From Antedon bifida (Eukaryota > Echinodermata > Crinoidea > Comatulida > Antedonidae), in contig OY727099.1 of NCBI GenBank assembly GCA_963402885.1, forward strand, positions 8,730,001-8,794,000: 64,000 nucleotides of DNA. The letters are read 5' to 3'. How positions within the stretch are numbered: the first letter of the stretch is position 1; the number at the start of each line of letters is the position of its first letter. Made by a program: the position numbers and the translations under genes. Below the pieces are notes generated by a model, which was not told where the DNA came from, ran no database searches, and worked only from the letters and a program-made list of their open reading frames with translations. Shown piece by piece: positions 49,101 through 53,715 of this stretch.

Positions 49101-49386
49101 TAGACAGAGCTTAAAATTGAGATATTGTTTAGGTAAAAGCTGTATTATGGAATAAACCTCTAAAGCATTACATAATCTATTTAATTCTTGCAGAGCTGTG
49201 ATTGCGAAGGAGTTTGTATCAACGCTGGTTATCGGACACGTGAACAGACCTTTGATTCCGCTGTGTCGCTGTTAACGACAGAAAGTGAAGTGTCATTTGA
49301 CAGAAGGACTTCGTACGACGAATCTTATTCAACAGATAGTAGTGACCCAGACATCTTAAAACCAGACGAAAGAGATCCATTTGCAG
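4046..49386 (+). CDS. ANKS1: ANKS1 (Odin/AIDA-1 family) adaptor protein, 5' and central coding exons (partial)
   Basis: ANKS1A/B proteins are cytoplasmic or postsynaptic adaptors with ankyrin repeats, two SAM domains and a PTB domain; they bind Eph receptors and other tyrosine-phosphorylated partners. Twelve exons, 4046-4164, 4966-5049, 9905-10058, 24045-24119, 28450-28668, 31310-31493, 32082-32603, 33116-33954, 39741-39872, 41482-41674, 41920-42110 and 49194-49386, join in phase to give 968 residues plus one base. The start MGKDQELLEAARTGN matches human MGKEQELLEAARTGH, and the ATG has A at -3 and G at +4. Six ankyrin repeats cover about residues 1-278. They are followed by an acidic, proline-, glutamine- and tyrosine-rich linker that retains family-like motifs (YELL, DPFA). 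The two SAM domains and the PTB domain are absent, so the 3' exons must lie beyond 64000. I use ANKS1 without A or B because I expect one gene in an invertebrate. The ankyrin part is certain; the linker exons rest on frame, splice sites and weak motifs. Confidence 0.93.
4165..4965 (+). other. ANKS1: ANKS1 intron 1
   Basis: 801 nt, very AT-rich. Contains a palindromic ACAGTATATATATATACTGT at about 4602-4621. Nothing else recognised. Confidence 0.8.
4966..5049 (+). CDS. ANKS1: ANKS1 exon 2
   Basis: 84 nt, entering in phase 2 and leaving in phase 2. It starts after tttacag and ends before gtaagt. It encodes residues 40-67, including GYTPLHHASLNGH, the core of ankyrin repeat 2 (human GYTPLHHAALNGH). 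The preceding RGPNCQDA matches human RGPNVNCVD, which confirms the acceptor. Confidence 0.95.
5050..9904 (+). other. ANKS1: ANKS1 intron 2
   Basis: 4.9 kb, AT-rich, with no gene recognised. TACTGTA/TACAGTA words are unusually frequent. A decayed MITE-C-like stretch lies at about 6945-7015 (…TTGTCCACTGAATAGAGG…). The open frames here, including 7633-7842, look like chance: no splice logic and no family match. Confidence 0.6.
9905..10058 (+). CDS. ANKS1: ANKS1 exon 3
   Basis: 154 nt, entering in phase 2 and ending in phase 0 after CAG, before gtaact. It encodes residues 68-119: the end of ankyrin repeat 2 and repeat 3 (RPLHLASWNGHLEIVRLLIS; human [20 protein letters not shown]). The acceptor is tttgttttgtag. 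Confidence 0.95.
10850..11015 (+). repeat. Dispersed repeat D, copy 1
   Basis: Shares TACTTGGATAAAC, AAAAGTAGAGAATTCATTGAA and TGGTACAGTCCATA blocks with 28298-28390 and 30266-30560. The family is unassigned; no inverted ends or tRNA boxes were found. Confidence 0.5.
12767..12905. repeat. Dispersed repeat E, copy 1
   Basis: ACAAGAAATAAAGTGGT…TTGTCAAAGGCCTC…GTCAGGTTGAAA matches 41686-41808 over about 130 nt with small indels. Family not recognised. A part of an older, larger element is the likeliest explanation. Confidence 0.6.
13464..13551 (+). mobile_element. MITE-A copy 2, 5' truncated
   Basis: Retains CCCAAATATGGTAATGATATG, the central GACATCATCAT block and the right inverted repeat, with TTA after it (13552-13554). 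The left end is missing. Confidence 0.85.
14461..14673 (-). mobile_element. SINE-1, tRNA-derived, copy 2
   Basis: Reverse-strand copy of the 1471-1717 element. The T run and CCATATTTAATGAGGGT are its tail; GGACTTGAACCC is the reversed B box and AACCACCAAGCCACAACTCC the reversed A-box head. The same short inverted repeat brackets the tRNA part. It is diverged from copy 1 and internally shorter. Confidence 0.8.
15121..15380. repeat. Diverged tandem duplication
   Basis: Two diverged copies share ACAGATT(G/A)TCT and a block like TTTAAACATCATACGATGCC…GAGTTAAA (about 15170-15205 and 15338-15370). Period about 165-180 nt. No function seen. Confidence 0.5.
15700..16330. promoter_or_regulatory. CpG-dense intronic segment with YY1- and ZNF143-like motifs
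   Basis: In an otherwise AT-rich intron this stretch has many CG dinucleotides (gcgcgttg, gccgcgcc, cggcgacgacg, ctcggggcgg). AATATGGCGCGGC on the minus strand (15941-15953) resembles the YY1 site, and CCCATAATGCAT on the minus strand (about 15981-15992) resembles the ZNF143 core. An unmethylated regulatory element, a cryptic promoter or a young GC-rich repeat would all fit. No coding frame is convincing. Confidence 0.35.
17459..17863 (+). mobile_element. MITE-F (TTAAAG-ended foldback element), full length
   Basis: Starts TTAAAGATGTATTGTCCC and ends GGGACAAAATTTCTTTAA, an imperfect inverted repeat of 18 bases including the TTA/TAA edge. It holds an internal tandem duplication of about 77 nt (17547-17623 and 17624-17701). 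A second, truncated copy is at 22156. Non-coding. Confidence 0.65.
18112..18246. repeat. Tandem duplication, about 67 nt x 2
   Basis: ACTGAAAAAA…TGACAATG.TGTGG…GGATCTCAATG.AGATACA.AATAAAATAAGC occurs twice in a row. It lies in ANKS1 intron 3. No function seen. Confidence 0.7.
18560..18785 (+). mobile_element. SINE-3, tRNA-derived
   Basis: A box TAGCTTGGTGGTTAACATG (18570-) and B box GGTTCAATCC (18614-18623), followed by a SINE tail ending in an A/T-rich run (AAATAAAAAAATAATAATAA). Related head sequence at 63400-63545. Not a functional tRNA gene: the acceptor stem and anticodon arm are not formed. Confidence 0.7.
19173..19290 (+). mobile_element. MITE-A copy 3, 3' truncated
   Basis: Left inverted repeat AGCTCTGTATACACTATCAA preceded by TTA (19170-19172), then the CCCAAATATGGTAGTGATATG direct repeats. 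It loses similarity after CCATATATTGG. Confidence 0.85.
19960..20060 (+). repeat. tRNA-like fragment, degenerate SINE head
   Basis: GGTTCGAATCC looks like a B box, with a weak A-box-like stretch about 45 nt before it. Too decayed to assign. Confidence 0.3.
20653..20970. repeat. Tandem duplication, about 157 nt x 2
   Basis: Both units start with CTAGTAACCTATGACCTTAG, contain CCTATTTCTTTTCTGCTAATGG and CTCCATGGATA, and end near TAACACTACA. The units differ by point changes and small indels, so the event is not recent. Confidence 0.85.
22156..22340 (+). mobile_element. MITE-F copy 2, truncated
   Basis: Starts TTAAAGATGTATTGTCC and follows the 17459 copy (ATGAAAAGCAAAGATTAATA…GGCCATTTTGCAGTTTTA) up to about 22340. 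The right end is missing, and a MITE-A copy follows at 22377. Confidence 0.65.
22377..22520 (+). mobile_element. MITE-A copy 4
   Basis: Left end mutated (AACTCTTTCTATACTATCAA); right end intact (TGATAGTGTAGACAGAGCT) followed by TTA. The centre has CATCATCATGTCCATATATGG. Confidence 0.85.
23255..23467 (+). CDS. Candidate ANKS1 cassette exon or alternative first exon
   Basis: Directly after an acceptor-like tttttcacctgtag (23241-23254) an open frame runs 213 nt to CAG|gtataa. It is phase 0 at both ends, exactly what is needed to sit between exon 3 and exon 4. The frame starts VEKNRIVKLEYNF, continues MPSLILSKWQSCRNDFPRRC and ends FPREQVTVQ, similar in its last residues to exon 3 (…ATVNMQ). It is richer in GC and CpG than its surroundings from 23299 on. 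It would insert 71 residues into an ankyrin loop; alternatively the ATG at 23303 could start a shorter isoform lacking repeats 1-3. No known domain is recognised. Chance is possible, since AT-rich introns hold other frames of this size. Confidence 0.35.
23509..23860. repeat. Tandem array, about 105 nt x 3.3
   Basis: Units start near TTATCGTGAACGGAAAGTTA and contain CCCCCCTCTTTTGGTTTTAC and TTGTTTATCGATAATGTTT. The first two are nearly identical; the third and the partial fourth are more diverged. The array begins about 40 nt after the donor of the candidate exon at 23255-23467. Confidence 0.85.
24045..24119 (+). CDS. ANKS1: ANKS1 exon 4
   Basis: 75 nt, phase 0 on both sides, acceptor gtttttgcag, donor gtaaaa. 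It encodes residues 120-144, NNDHDTSLHFAAQYGHTDVV…LLLE, ankyrin repeat 4 (human [25 protein letters not shown]). Confidence 0.95.
24527..24655. repeat. Minisatellite, about 25-nt unit x 5
   Basis: Tandem AGAAATTGACCATATTACAT-type units (each followed by AAATA), with one shortened unit. Nearly identical, so recent. Confidence 0.85.
24883..25042 (+). mobile_element. MITE-A copy 5
   Basis: Full length, from AGCTTTTTCTACACTATCAA to TTTGATAGTGTAGACAGAGC plus T. The flanks TAA (left) and TTA (right) fit the TWA target. Both CCCAAATA.GGTAGTGATATG direct repeats are present. Confidence 0.9.
28171..28291 (-). mobile_element. MITE-A copy 6, internally shortened
   Basis: Left end AGCTGTGTCTACACTATCAA, right end TTTGATAGTGTAGAGAGAGC plus T, flanked by TAA and TTA. 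The centre has GACATGATGATGTCATC, and one direct repeat is lost. It lies 158 nt before ANKS1 exon 5. Confidence 0.9.
28298..28390 (+). repeat. Dispersed repeat D, copy 2 (fragment)
   Basis: CTGGATAAACTGACAATAGCC…TTTTTGAACATCCCT matches the 30266-30560 region. It abuts MITE-A copy 6 and ends about 60 nt before exon 5. Confidence 0.5.
28450..28668 (+). CDS. ANKS1: ANKS1 exon 5
   Basis: 219 nt, phase 0 on both sides, acceptor tttttttgccag, donor gtaaga after ACA. It encodes residues 145-217: DPVITNKRAETPIHLAAQYG, then RLEAVQQLL, then [20 protein letters not shown]. These are ankyrin repeats 4/5 and 5/6 (human [20 protein letters not shown] and [20 protein letters not shown]). Confidence 0.96.
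28883..29037 (+). mobile_element. MITE-A copy 7
   Basis: Full length with an exact TAA duplication (28880-28882 and 29038-29040). Ends AGCTCTGTCTACACTAACAA and AATAGTGTAGACAGAGCT. It lies 214 nt after exon 5, so exon 5 has this family on both sides. Confidence 0.92.
30266..30560 (+). repeat. Dispersed repeat D, two tandem copies
   Basis: TTGGATAA.CCAA.AATAGCC, TTTCTTGGTAACT.AAAAAGT and CACCCCTTGCCA.ATATGGTA occur at about 30286-30410 and 30433-30560. Related copies at 10850 and 28298. Family unknown. Confidence 0.7.
31310..31493 (+). CDS. ANKS1: ANKS1 exon 6
   Basis: 184 nt, entering in phase 0 and leaving in phase 1 (AAA G|gtacca). Acceptor tatttcag. It encodes residues 218-278: SGTPLHEAAVFGKADVVRVL, then GETALEKIEEHPSKKSVIIS and ALIK. 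This is ankyrin repeat 6 plus the capping helix (human SALHEAALFGKTDVVQILL and [23 protein letters not shown]). Confidence 0.96.
31494..32081 (+). other. ANKS1: ANKS1 intron 6
   Basis: 588 nt, AT-rich. ACACTACGGCCAACCACTATCC near 31565 resembles a fragment at 20964-20990, so a small repeat relic may be present. Otherwise nothing seen. Confidence 0.7.
32082..32603 (+). CDS. ANKS1: ANKS1 exon 7 (linker, YxNx motifs)
   Basis: 522 nt, phase 1 on both sides; acceptor tctctttaaag, donor gtgagt. Residues 279-452. The sequence is rich in Pro, Glu and Asp, with PVSPPPTFFPPQEPEPSPPE around 341-360. It contains two YxNx motifs: PNYQNVCLL (Tyr329) and DLYENVALL (Tyr394). The second is followed by the basic RKKPPKKPVR. 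YxNx is the Grb2-type SH2 recognition pattern. An inner GGTAAA at 32514 would be a second, in-frame donor that removes the last 30 residues. Little similarity to vertebrate ANKS1 linkers, but the frame and both splice sites are convincing. Confidence 0.88.
32604..33115 (+). other. ANKS1: ANKS1 intron 7
   Basis: 512 nt, a quarter of which is MITE-A copy 8. It ends with a tandem NAGNAG acceptor (tttagtag). Confidence 0.85.
32746..32877 (+). mobile_element. MITE-A copy 8
   Basis: Exact TAA duplication (32743-32745 and 32878-32880). Ends AGCTCTGTCTACACTATCAA and TTTGATAGTGTAGACAAAGC plus T. One internal direct repeat is missing. It lies 142 nt after exon 7. Confidence 0.92.
33116..33954 (+). CDS. 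ANKS1: ANKS1 exon 8 (Q-rich repeat and proline-rich linker)
   Basis: 839 nt, phase 1 in and phase 0 out, donor gtgagt after CGA. Residues 453-732. In order: three 6-residue copies of SP(E/Q)P(L/V)x (33136-33189); an acidic stretch with NYYDKDAGDYAQLRTD; a Gln-rich block of 6-7-residue units such as DSQQQQI (33427-33612, residues 557-618) encoded mostly by CAA; a Lys/Glu/His-rich charged stretch; and a proline-rich end with RPSIGPRPSPAPRPS, which fits SH3-ligand patterns. The minus-strand frames here are mirror images of the CAA repeat. The start of the exon could shift by three bases (NAGNAG). The Q-block has no counterpart that I know of in vertebrate ANKS1. Confidence 0.87.
33427..33612 (+). 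repeat. ANKS1: Coding minisatellite, 18-21-nt units
   Basis: Units of GATAGTCAACAACAACAAAT type, 18 or 21 nt, about nine in a row, encoding (I/L/M)DSQQQ(Q). All indels are multiples of three, so the frame is kept. This is consistent with a translated, length-variable repeat. Confidence 0.9.
35809..36004 (+). mobile_element. MITE-C, TA-flanked foldback element
   Basis: Starts TACAATAAAACTCCTATTAA and ends GAGGAGTTCTACTGTA. The ends are an imperfect inverted repeat with TA at each edge, as in Tc1/mariner-type non-autonomous elements. The inner phrase GTGTCCCTGAATA recurs in variants at about 6950, 45655 and 46136. Non-coding. Confidence 0.6.
38299..38840. repeat. Minisatellite, about 20-nt unit, about 27 copies
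   Basis: Consensus CCCTGGATTCTCCATGACTG with many variants. It includes a perfect higher-order duplication of about 80 nt (about 38571-38650 and 38651-38730). The GC content is far above that of the surrounding intron. Confidence 0.92.
39741..39872 (+). CDS. ANKS1: ANKS1 exon 9
   Basis: 132 nt, phase 0 on both sides, acceptor tttcag, donor gtaaga. Residues 733-776. Acidic start EEQEEGDST, then EPDIPGEEVLYESLSQALSH. VLYESLSQAL resembles the PYEALYNAI type of motif in vertebrate ANKS1A, at a similar place after the ankyrin repeats. Size, frame and splice sites support it. Confidence 0.85.
39925..40080. repeat. Tandem duplication, 71 nt x 2
   Basis: TTACTTAGCTTTCTCTTCTT, GCACCATGGTATCAATTCTT and AAGCTTTAAGTAGTCACTTT occur in that order twice, almost identical, so recent. 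Confidence 0.9.
40136..40490. repeat. Minisatellite, about 24-nt unit
   Basis: Degenerate tandem units of TTTCTGACACCAAGTTCTAA (plus GCCA), about 14 copies with variants such as TGAGACC and TGCCACA. Confidence 0.85.
41482..41674 (+). CDS. ANKS1: ANKS1 exon 10 (YELL motif)
   Basis: 193 nt, phase 0 in, phase 1 out (CAA G|gtatgt), acceptor ttgttacag. Residues 777-840. RRRSRLSTASCSSTSSASEY runs into ELLCEAS; then GYEKLCLRR. The (D/E)xYELLxxA motif recalls EDEHPYELLLTAE of human ANKS1A, and a Ser/Arg-rich stretch is also present near it in vertebrates, though in the other order. Confidence 0.88.
41675..41919 (+). other. ANKS1: ANKS1 intron 10
   Basis: 245 nt, the shortest ANKS1 intron here. Over half of it (41686-41808) is a copy of repeat E. 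Confidence 0.85.
41686..41808. repeat. Dispersed repeat E, copy 2
   Basis: CACAAGAAATAAAGTGGTCT…GGGTTGTCAAAGGCCTCAGG matches 12767-12905 with a deletion of about 13 nt. It starts 11 nt after the exon 10 donor. Confidence 0.65.
41920..42110 (+). CDS. ANKS1: ANKS1 exon 11
   Basis: 191 nt, phase 1 in, phase 0 out, acceptor tcttattttag, donor gtaagt. Residues 841-904. TYESSGLGSLRTNTDSWYMT, then the acidic WEEGMDDDRPW and the Pro-rich SPTTPDMPPPSPNT. It carries another Tyr motif (Tyr843). Strong splice sites on both sides. Confidence 0.87.
42448..42469. repeat. (CT)n microsatellite
   Basis: About 10 CT repeats, uninterrupted. Confidence 0.9.
43073..43230 (+). mobile_element. MITE-A copy 9
   Basis: Exact TTA duplication (43070-43072 and 43231-43233). 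Left end AGTTCTGTCTATACTATCAA; the right end is a few bases short (AGTGTAGACC). Both direct repeats are present. Confidence 0.88.
43911..44086 (+). mobile_element. MITE-B (Tc1/mariner-like), copy 1
   Basis: Starts TACAGTCAAATCTTCCAATA and ends GTATTGGGAGAGTTGGCTGTA: inverted ends of about 26 nt with TA at both edges. 176 nt, non-coding. A second copy is at 50166. Confidence 0.8.
44145..44215 (-). repeat. tRNA-like fragment, degenerate
   Basis: GGTTGCAGTTCGAATCC on the minus strand resembles a B box, preceded by CAGTGGTTCACTAG, which resembles an A box. Probably an old SINE head; the cloverleaf is not intact. Confidence 0.35.
44420..44568. repeat. 16-nt tandem array carrying E-boxes
   Basis: About nine copies of ATTATCACATGACTTG, one shortened. 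Every intact unit contains TCACATGA, the reverse complement of the MITF/TFE-type E-box TCATGTGA. Spacing is 16 nt, about one and a half helical turns. Confidence 0.92.
45655..45760 (+). repeat. MITE-C-like relic
   Basis: Contains CCCTATTAAGGGGACACTTT and ATTCAGGGGACACTCC, phrases shared with 35809-36004. Ends not defined. Confidence 0.4.
46136..46280 (+). repeat. MITE-C-like relic
   Basis: AGAACCTCCATTAACAACAA, GTGTCCACTGAATAGGGG and TCTCCAGAATAGGGG are family C phrases. Right end unclear. Confidence 0.45.
47303..47590 (-). mobile_element. SINE-2 fragment plus shared flank, copy 1
   Basis: Minus-strand SINE-2 tail: TTTATTTCACCTTATTTATA, then GAGGGTGACCCTAAA and CGTCTCGAAAGATGTACTAG. The tRNA head is missing. 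The left flank (from TATGTTGGTCATTGGGTTTA) is also present beside the copy at 49660, beyond the SINE end seen at 62745. Confidence 0.7.
48135..48266 (+). mobile_element. MITE-A copy 10
   Basis: Exact TTA duplication (48132-48134 and 48267-48269). Ends AGTTCTGTCTACAATATTAA and TTTGATTGTGTAGACAGAGC plus T. One direct repeat is missing, as in copy 8. Confidence 0.9.
48965..49111 (-). mobile_element. MITE-A copy 11
   Basis: AGCTCTGTCTACACTATCAA to TTTGATAGTGTAGACAGAGC plus T, reverse orientation. The flanks ATA and TAA differ by small changes. It ends only 82 nt before exon 12, near the expected branch-point region. Confidence 0.9.
49194..49386 (+). CDS. ANKS1: ANKS1 exon 12 (last coding exon in window)
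   Basis: 193 nt, phase 0 in, phase 1 out (GCA G|gtacgt), acceptor taattcttgcag. Residues 905-968. CDCEGVCINAGY at the start, SAVSLLTTESEVSFDRRTSY in the middle, and DERDPFA at the end, recalling the DPFQLL motif of vertebrate ANKS1. The next exon must accept phase 1 and lies outside, or in the unresolved last intron. Confidence 0.87.
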
Positions 49387-49659
49387 GTACGTGGTGACAT
49401 TTCTTTCTTTCGCATGAAAATGTCTCCATTTCAAGTCTTTCTTTTTCGAGTATTCCACAGGTATTGCGTAATTCCATTACGCCATTTTGTTCAGCTGTTG
49501 GGTAATACGATTATCTCATTGGTAGATAGCAATATTGATTTCTAACGGTATTGTTAGTAAATAGAATCCGAGATTGTTGCAGCGACCGCATGTTTACTTT
49601 ACTTGTTTGATAGCCATTAACCGATCGAAATATTTGTAATGATTTCAAGATAGAGTTTA

Positions 49660-50046
49660 GAGTATGTTGGTCAATTTTTGGGTTTAGTCTTTGATTGTAC
49701 ACAGGTTTGTAGGTAAGTTGTTGTAATTATAACTATCATTTCTATCATCATTTGTTTTTATTTCACCTTATTTATAGAGGGTGACCCTAAACAACATATG
49801 CTGACAATCAAGGGGCCCTCTTGATGAGTTATGATAAGTGTCTGTGTGTGACAGTGGCTGTGTGTGTACTAGTACACCAGGGTAACCCTCTACTCGTCTC
49901 GAAAGATGTACTAGGCTCTTGTGCATATGACCTATAGTTTATAGTCGTTTTACCACCAAAACCATGGAGCGAGTGAGACTCAAACCCTTGCCGATGTTAT
50001 TATTATTACGGTTCCGCCGTCTTTAACTGCTTGGCCACTCATCATT
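49660..50046 (-). mobile_element. SINE-2, tRNA-derived, copy 2, with shared flank
   Basis: On the minus strand the head reads GAGTGGCCAAGCAGTTAAAG (A box, class II Ser/Leu-like) and GGGTTTGAGTCTCAC (B box). The tail ends CTATAAATAAGGTGAAATAA. The left 80 nt repeat the flank of the 47303 copy. Confidence 0.8.
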
Positions 50047-50165
50047 GTTAATATCAATAATAACAATAGTAAGGTTTGCCTACACCATGTGTTCCAAAAC
50101 AGAAGTAAAGTGAAGTTGGGAATGTGTTGACGTTCCAGTTGTTATGTTACAACCACGTTCTTGAG

Positions 50166-50344
50166 TACAGTCAACAATTCTATCGGACTCTCTGCAAAAC
50201 CAGAAACTATCCCATTACCAGAATCTTCTTGAAGTCCAAAAGGTCCCAAATTCATTTTTACCATTAGAAACATATTCCAAATACTAGACTTTCCAGACAT
50301 ATTATGCCACCCCAAATGTATCCGGTATTGAGAGAGTTGACTGA
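50166..50344 (+). mobile_element. MITE-B (Tc1/mariner-like), copy 2
   Basis: TACAGTCAACAATTCTATCG at the left, CCGGTATTGAGAGAGTTGAC at the right. Same internal phrases (CATTTTTACCATTA, CCAGACATATTA) as 43911-44086. Confidence 0.75.
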
Positions 50345-51916
50345 TTGCTGGAGGTAAAGTCAAGACGAATATAATGTCAGCACCAGGGTGAACCAACTAC
50401 TATTTTATTATAGTCATTCTTATTATCTTCATACTATCATTTTCATCATCAATTCACCATCGCTATCACTTCTGTTAAGATGTAATATAACATATGCAAA
50501 TTGCTGCAGAATCTAGACATGTATGTCTGATATCTATAAATCACAGATTCTTTATGAGGTTACATTGGGAGTGTTTTGTGCGCCTTTCCTCTCTTCTAAA
50601 TCCTCAGATTACATACATAATCCTAGTGTAACATAATATTCTTTTACCTTAAAAATAGCATTCACATTTATGTTACTAATTCTCAGCGCCCAATAATATT
50701 GCAATAATTCTTTGCAGTAATTAGGATTAATTAACAATAATTTTGCAATGTAGTCTTGTGTTCACAGGTTGGTTTTTTTTGCCTAATTAAAAATATATAC
50801 TGGTTATTATTACTCATATCAGCCGACACCCACTTAAGCATCTGGTTTCCATGGTGATTTGATTCCAGTGTACATCAAGTAATTGGTTGTAAATTAATTA
50901 CCTTTTCACGGTTATTTCGCTGTTTATAGATAGTATGGTGTAATATGAATGTCAAATATGATTTAGTATGTTATTCTTCATTTTCATTAACGTGTGTGAT
51001 ACATTAATAAGAATCAAATTGATATCAAAACAACTTATACATAATTCTAATATATTTCTTTCAAAAAACTATGCTTAAATGTACTGGCTTATTTTAGAAA
51101 TTCATTTCTATGCAAAAGTTGGATACATTTTAAAGATATTTTTTAACATTATTTTAGAACCATATAATTTTAATAAAAAATTTATATAAATTTCTGTACG
51201 TTTTAGTTGTTGGAGTGGCACGCCTAATAGATGACAGAAGCTGTTGGCCCCTTTTGTCACTCCTTGTCACAATCAAATTTTTTGTCTGCATGTTTGTGAA
51301 ATATGTTATAATAATAAATACCCCCAATGATCTAATAATAGTAGGAATTTAATTTTATATTTTTCATTTCATTTCATTATTATGGCTAATTTAATGTTTT
51401 TCTACTGCATTTTCGTTACAATTTGTATAGATTTTTTTTTCTTCTATTTTTACTGTGTAAGGAGATTTCTGTTATTCTGATATTAATTTGCATCTGTACA
51501 TTCATAATTATGTATATAAGCCTGTGATTTAAAATGATTCATTTTGTCTGTAAATACACAAACTTTTCAGTAAATTGATTATTTCATCACCACAACAAGC
51601 CTCAAATTCCTTGTTAACAGCTTTTACGCTCTTAAAATCCATAAATCATTTTAAAGTGTTTCCACCTACAACAATGACATACTATTTCTCACTTCCGAAA
51701 TACATTTTATGCCATGTTTAACTAACAGGCACTAGAAAATCATCAACTACAAGGCTATTTGGATATACTGTTCTGATTGCTTGCAATACAATAAAGCATT
51801 CGCAACTTTTACCGACAACAATGAAATTCTATTTCTCACTTCCGAGATACATTTTATGTTATGTTTATCTTCCTGGAAAATCATCATCTACAAGGCAATA
51901 CTCAATACAACTATAA

Positions 51917-52060
51917 AGCTCTGTCTACACTATCAAACTTTATGTATATGGACACGATGATGTCATATCATTACTCTATTTGAGCATATCACTACCATAT
52001 TTGAGCACATCACACTTTTTTTTGTCAAACTAGTTTGATAGTGTAAGTGTAGACAGACCT
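51917..52060 (-). mobile_element. MITE-A copy 12
   Basis: Exact TAA duplication (51914-51916 and 52061-52063). The right end has a small duplication (GTGTAAGTGTAGACAGACC). Reverse orientation. Confidence 0.9.
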
Positions 52061-53329
52061 TAAGTCAGGTGGAAACAAAGTAGTCCCAGTCGCGACCCCC
52101 CCCCCCTCCCCCACCTAAATTTAAAATGCAAAAGATAGATATATTCAGCAGTTAATGTTACCATTTTAGGCTCACTATCTTCCATTTAAACACAATGATG
52201 ATTATATTCCTTGTTGCCAGCTACACATGTTTGTAGCTATTTTCAGTCAGTAACCGTTTTTAATAAATCAATTCGTTTGAAAACAGCTTTCAGCAATTTG
52301 TTTCAAATTAGCTTGCGGCATGATCAACAGTGGAAATGAAATTTGCCTGAATGGTGTGTTAATGCGTTCAACAGATGCATATTTTGATGATTTTGTTGTT
52401 ACAAAATTACTGTACAACTAAGAATTTGAAATGTATTGTGTATTAATATAATTGTATGCAGTTTTGAAAGAATGAAAAATATCCTGTTTATGCCATAAAA
52501 GTTATGTATTCATAAATCAAGGTCAAATTTTAAAAATTAGTTTCACAACTGGTCATTTTTTAATGAGAGACTTCTTTTATGGTAGCTATTAGCTATTGTG
52601 ATGTACCAACATGATGATTTAAAAGTCCAGCTTTTATGTTTACTGTAAAAGAAACTTGATGAAAAAGGGCAAATTTTACCATAAAAATGGTTAGATTTTA
52701 GTGCCATTAACATCCAGTTAAAGTAGGTGTGACAAACAAAACAAGTGACTTGTTTTGTTTGTATAAGATATGAGAGCCACAAATTTAACAAACGTGTTCA
52801 CAACAAACTTTTATTATGATCAACTAACCAACTTTTTAAATTTCTTTACAAATTTTAAACCTAAATCTTATATCCTATAATGTATAGTACTTTTATAAGT
52901 ATGAACTGTAACCATTTTTAAACCACCTACTACAAAATGGTATTGTCCAATCACCAAAGAAACTTTTTCATTGGTTCCTTGTTGACAGAACTTACCGATG
53001 CATAACTTTGATTATTTTTGTCTGGATTTTGGGAAGAATTCACCCCTGTTTTTCTCAAGTTGGGCAAACATCTTGACCAACCTGATTTTAAGCTTGCCTG
53101 CTTTTCAGGAATTTATTTTTTATAATCCAGTGTTTAGTTTACCTGAGGATGAGGTTTAGCGAGGTAGTTATAAGCGGATCTTCATATTAAGATTGTACCA
53201 TAAAATGTCAGGTATGTCATAATTACAAATCATAAGGTGTTAACATTTTATAATTTATTGGAATATCATTTTGCAAGCTGTGAGTACCAATATATTATAT
53301 AGATAGAATTTGTGAGTTTTATCAATCTA

Positions 53330-53715
53330 ATAACAGGATGCTGATCAAAGGGTTTATCTGTGGCTGCGACACGATCAATTCCACTCCCACTAAACTTTTT
53401 GACTGGTTTTCTATTGGCAAATTGACTTCCTCAAATACACACCACACCGTGAAGAATACAGTGACACACCGTGAAGAATATGTACCTAGTACAGTATTGT
53501 TAAAATTTGTGGCAGCCAGACATAAGATCAAAGGACTGTTACGAGTTCCTATCTTGGCAAGGCGAGCTCAGTGTCCTGTTGGTAGATTTCCTTGGTTTTA
53601 TTACATGTATTTGTCCATCTTTGCTCCACTGTTGGGTCAGAGTGGAATGGTATAGAACTGGAGATCAGTTGAACCTAAAGTGGTGGACTTTAATGCACAC
53701 AGTGGGCATGTAAGT
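53330..53715. other. Unassigned segment of higher complexity
   Basis: GC content is higher than in the flanks, and open frames occur on both strands (for example 53338-53655 +). It includes a short direct repeat, ACACACCGTGAAGAATA. I find no known domain and no clear splice sites. It may be part of a dispersed element or a pseudogene; I cannot decide. Confidence 0.3.

Larger units (their letters stand above)
42111..49193 (+). other. ANKS1: ANKS1 intron 11
   Basis: 7.1 kb. Contains a (CT)n run (42448-42469), three MITE-A copies, MITE-B, two stretches of MITE-C-like sequence (45655-45760, 46136-46280), a 16-nt E-box array (44420-44568) and a SINE-2 fragment (47393-47590). 42500-43060 and 44600-45600 show nothing recognisable. 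Confidence 0.65.

Noticed and set aside
53338-53655. 105-codon plus-strand frame
   Set aside because: Overlapped by an equally long minus-strand frame, no domain and no intron phase fit; kept only as an unassigned segment.
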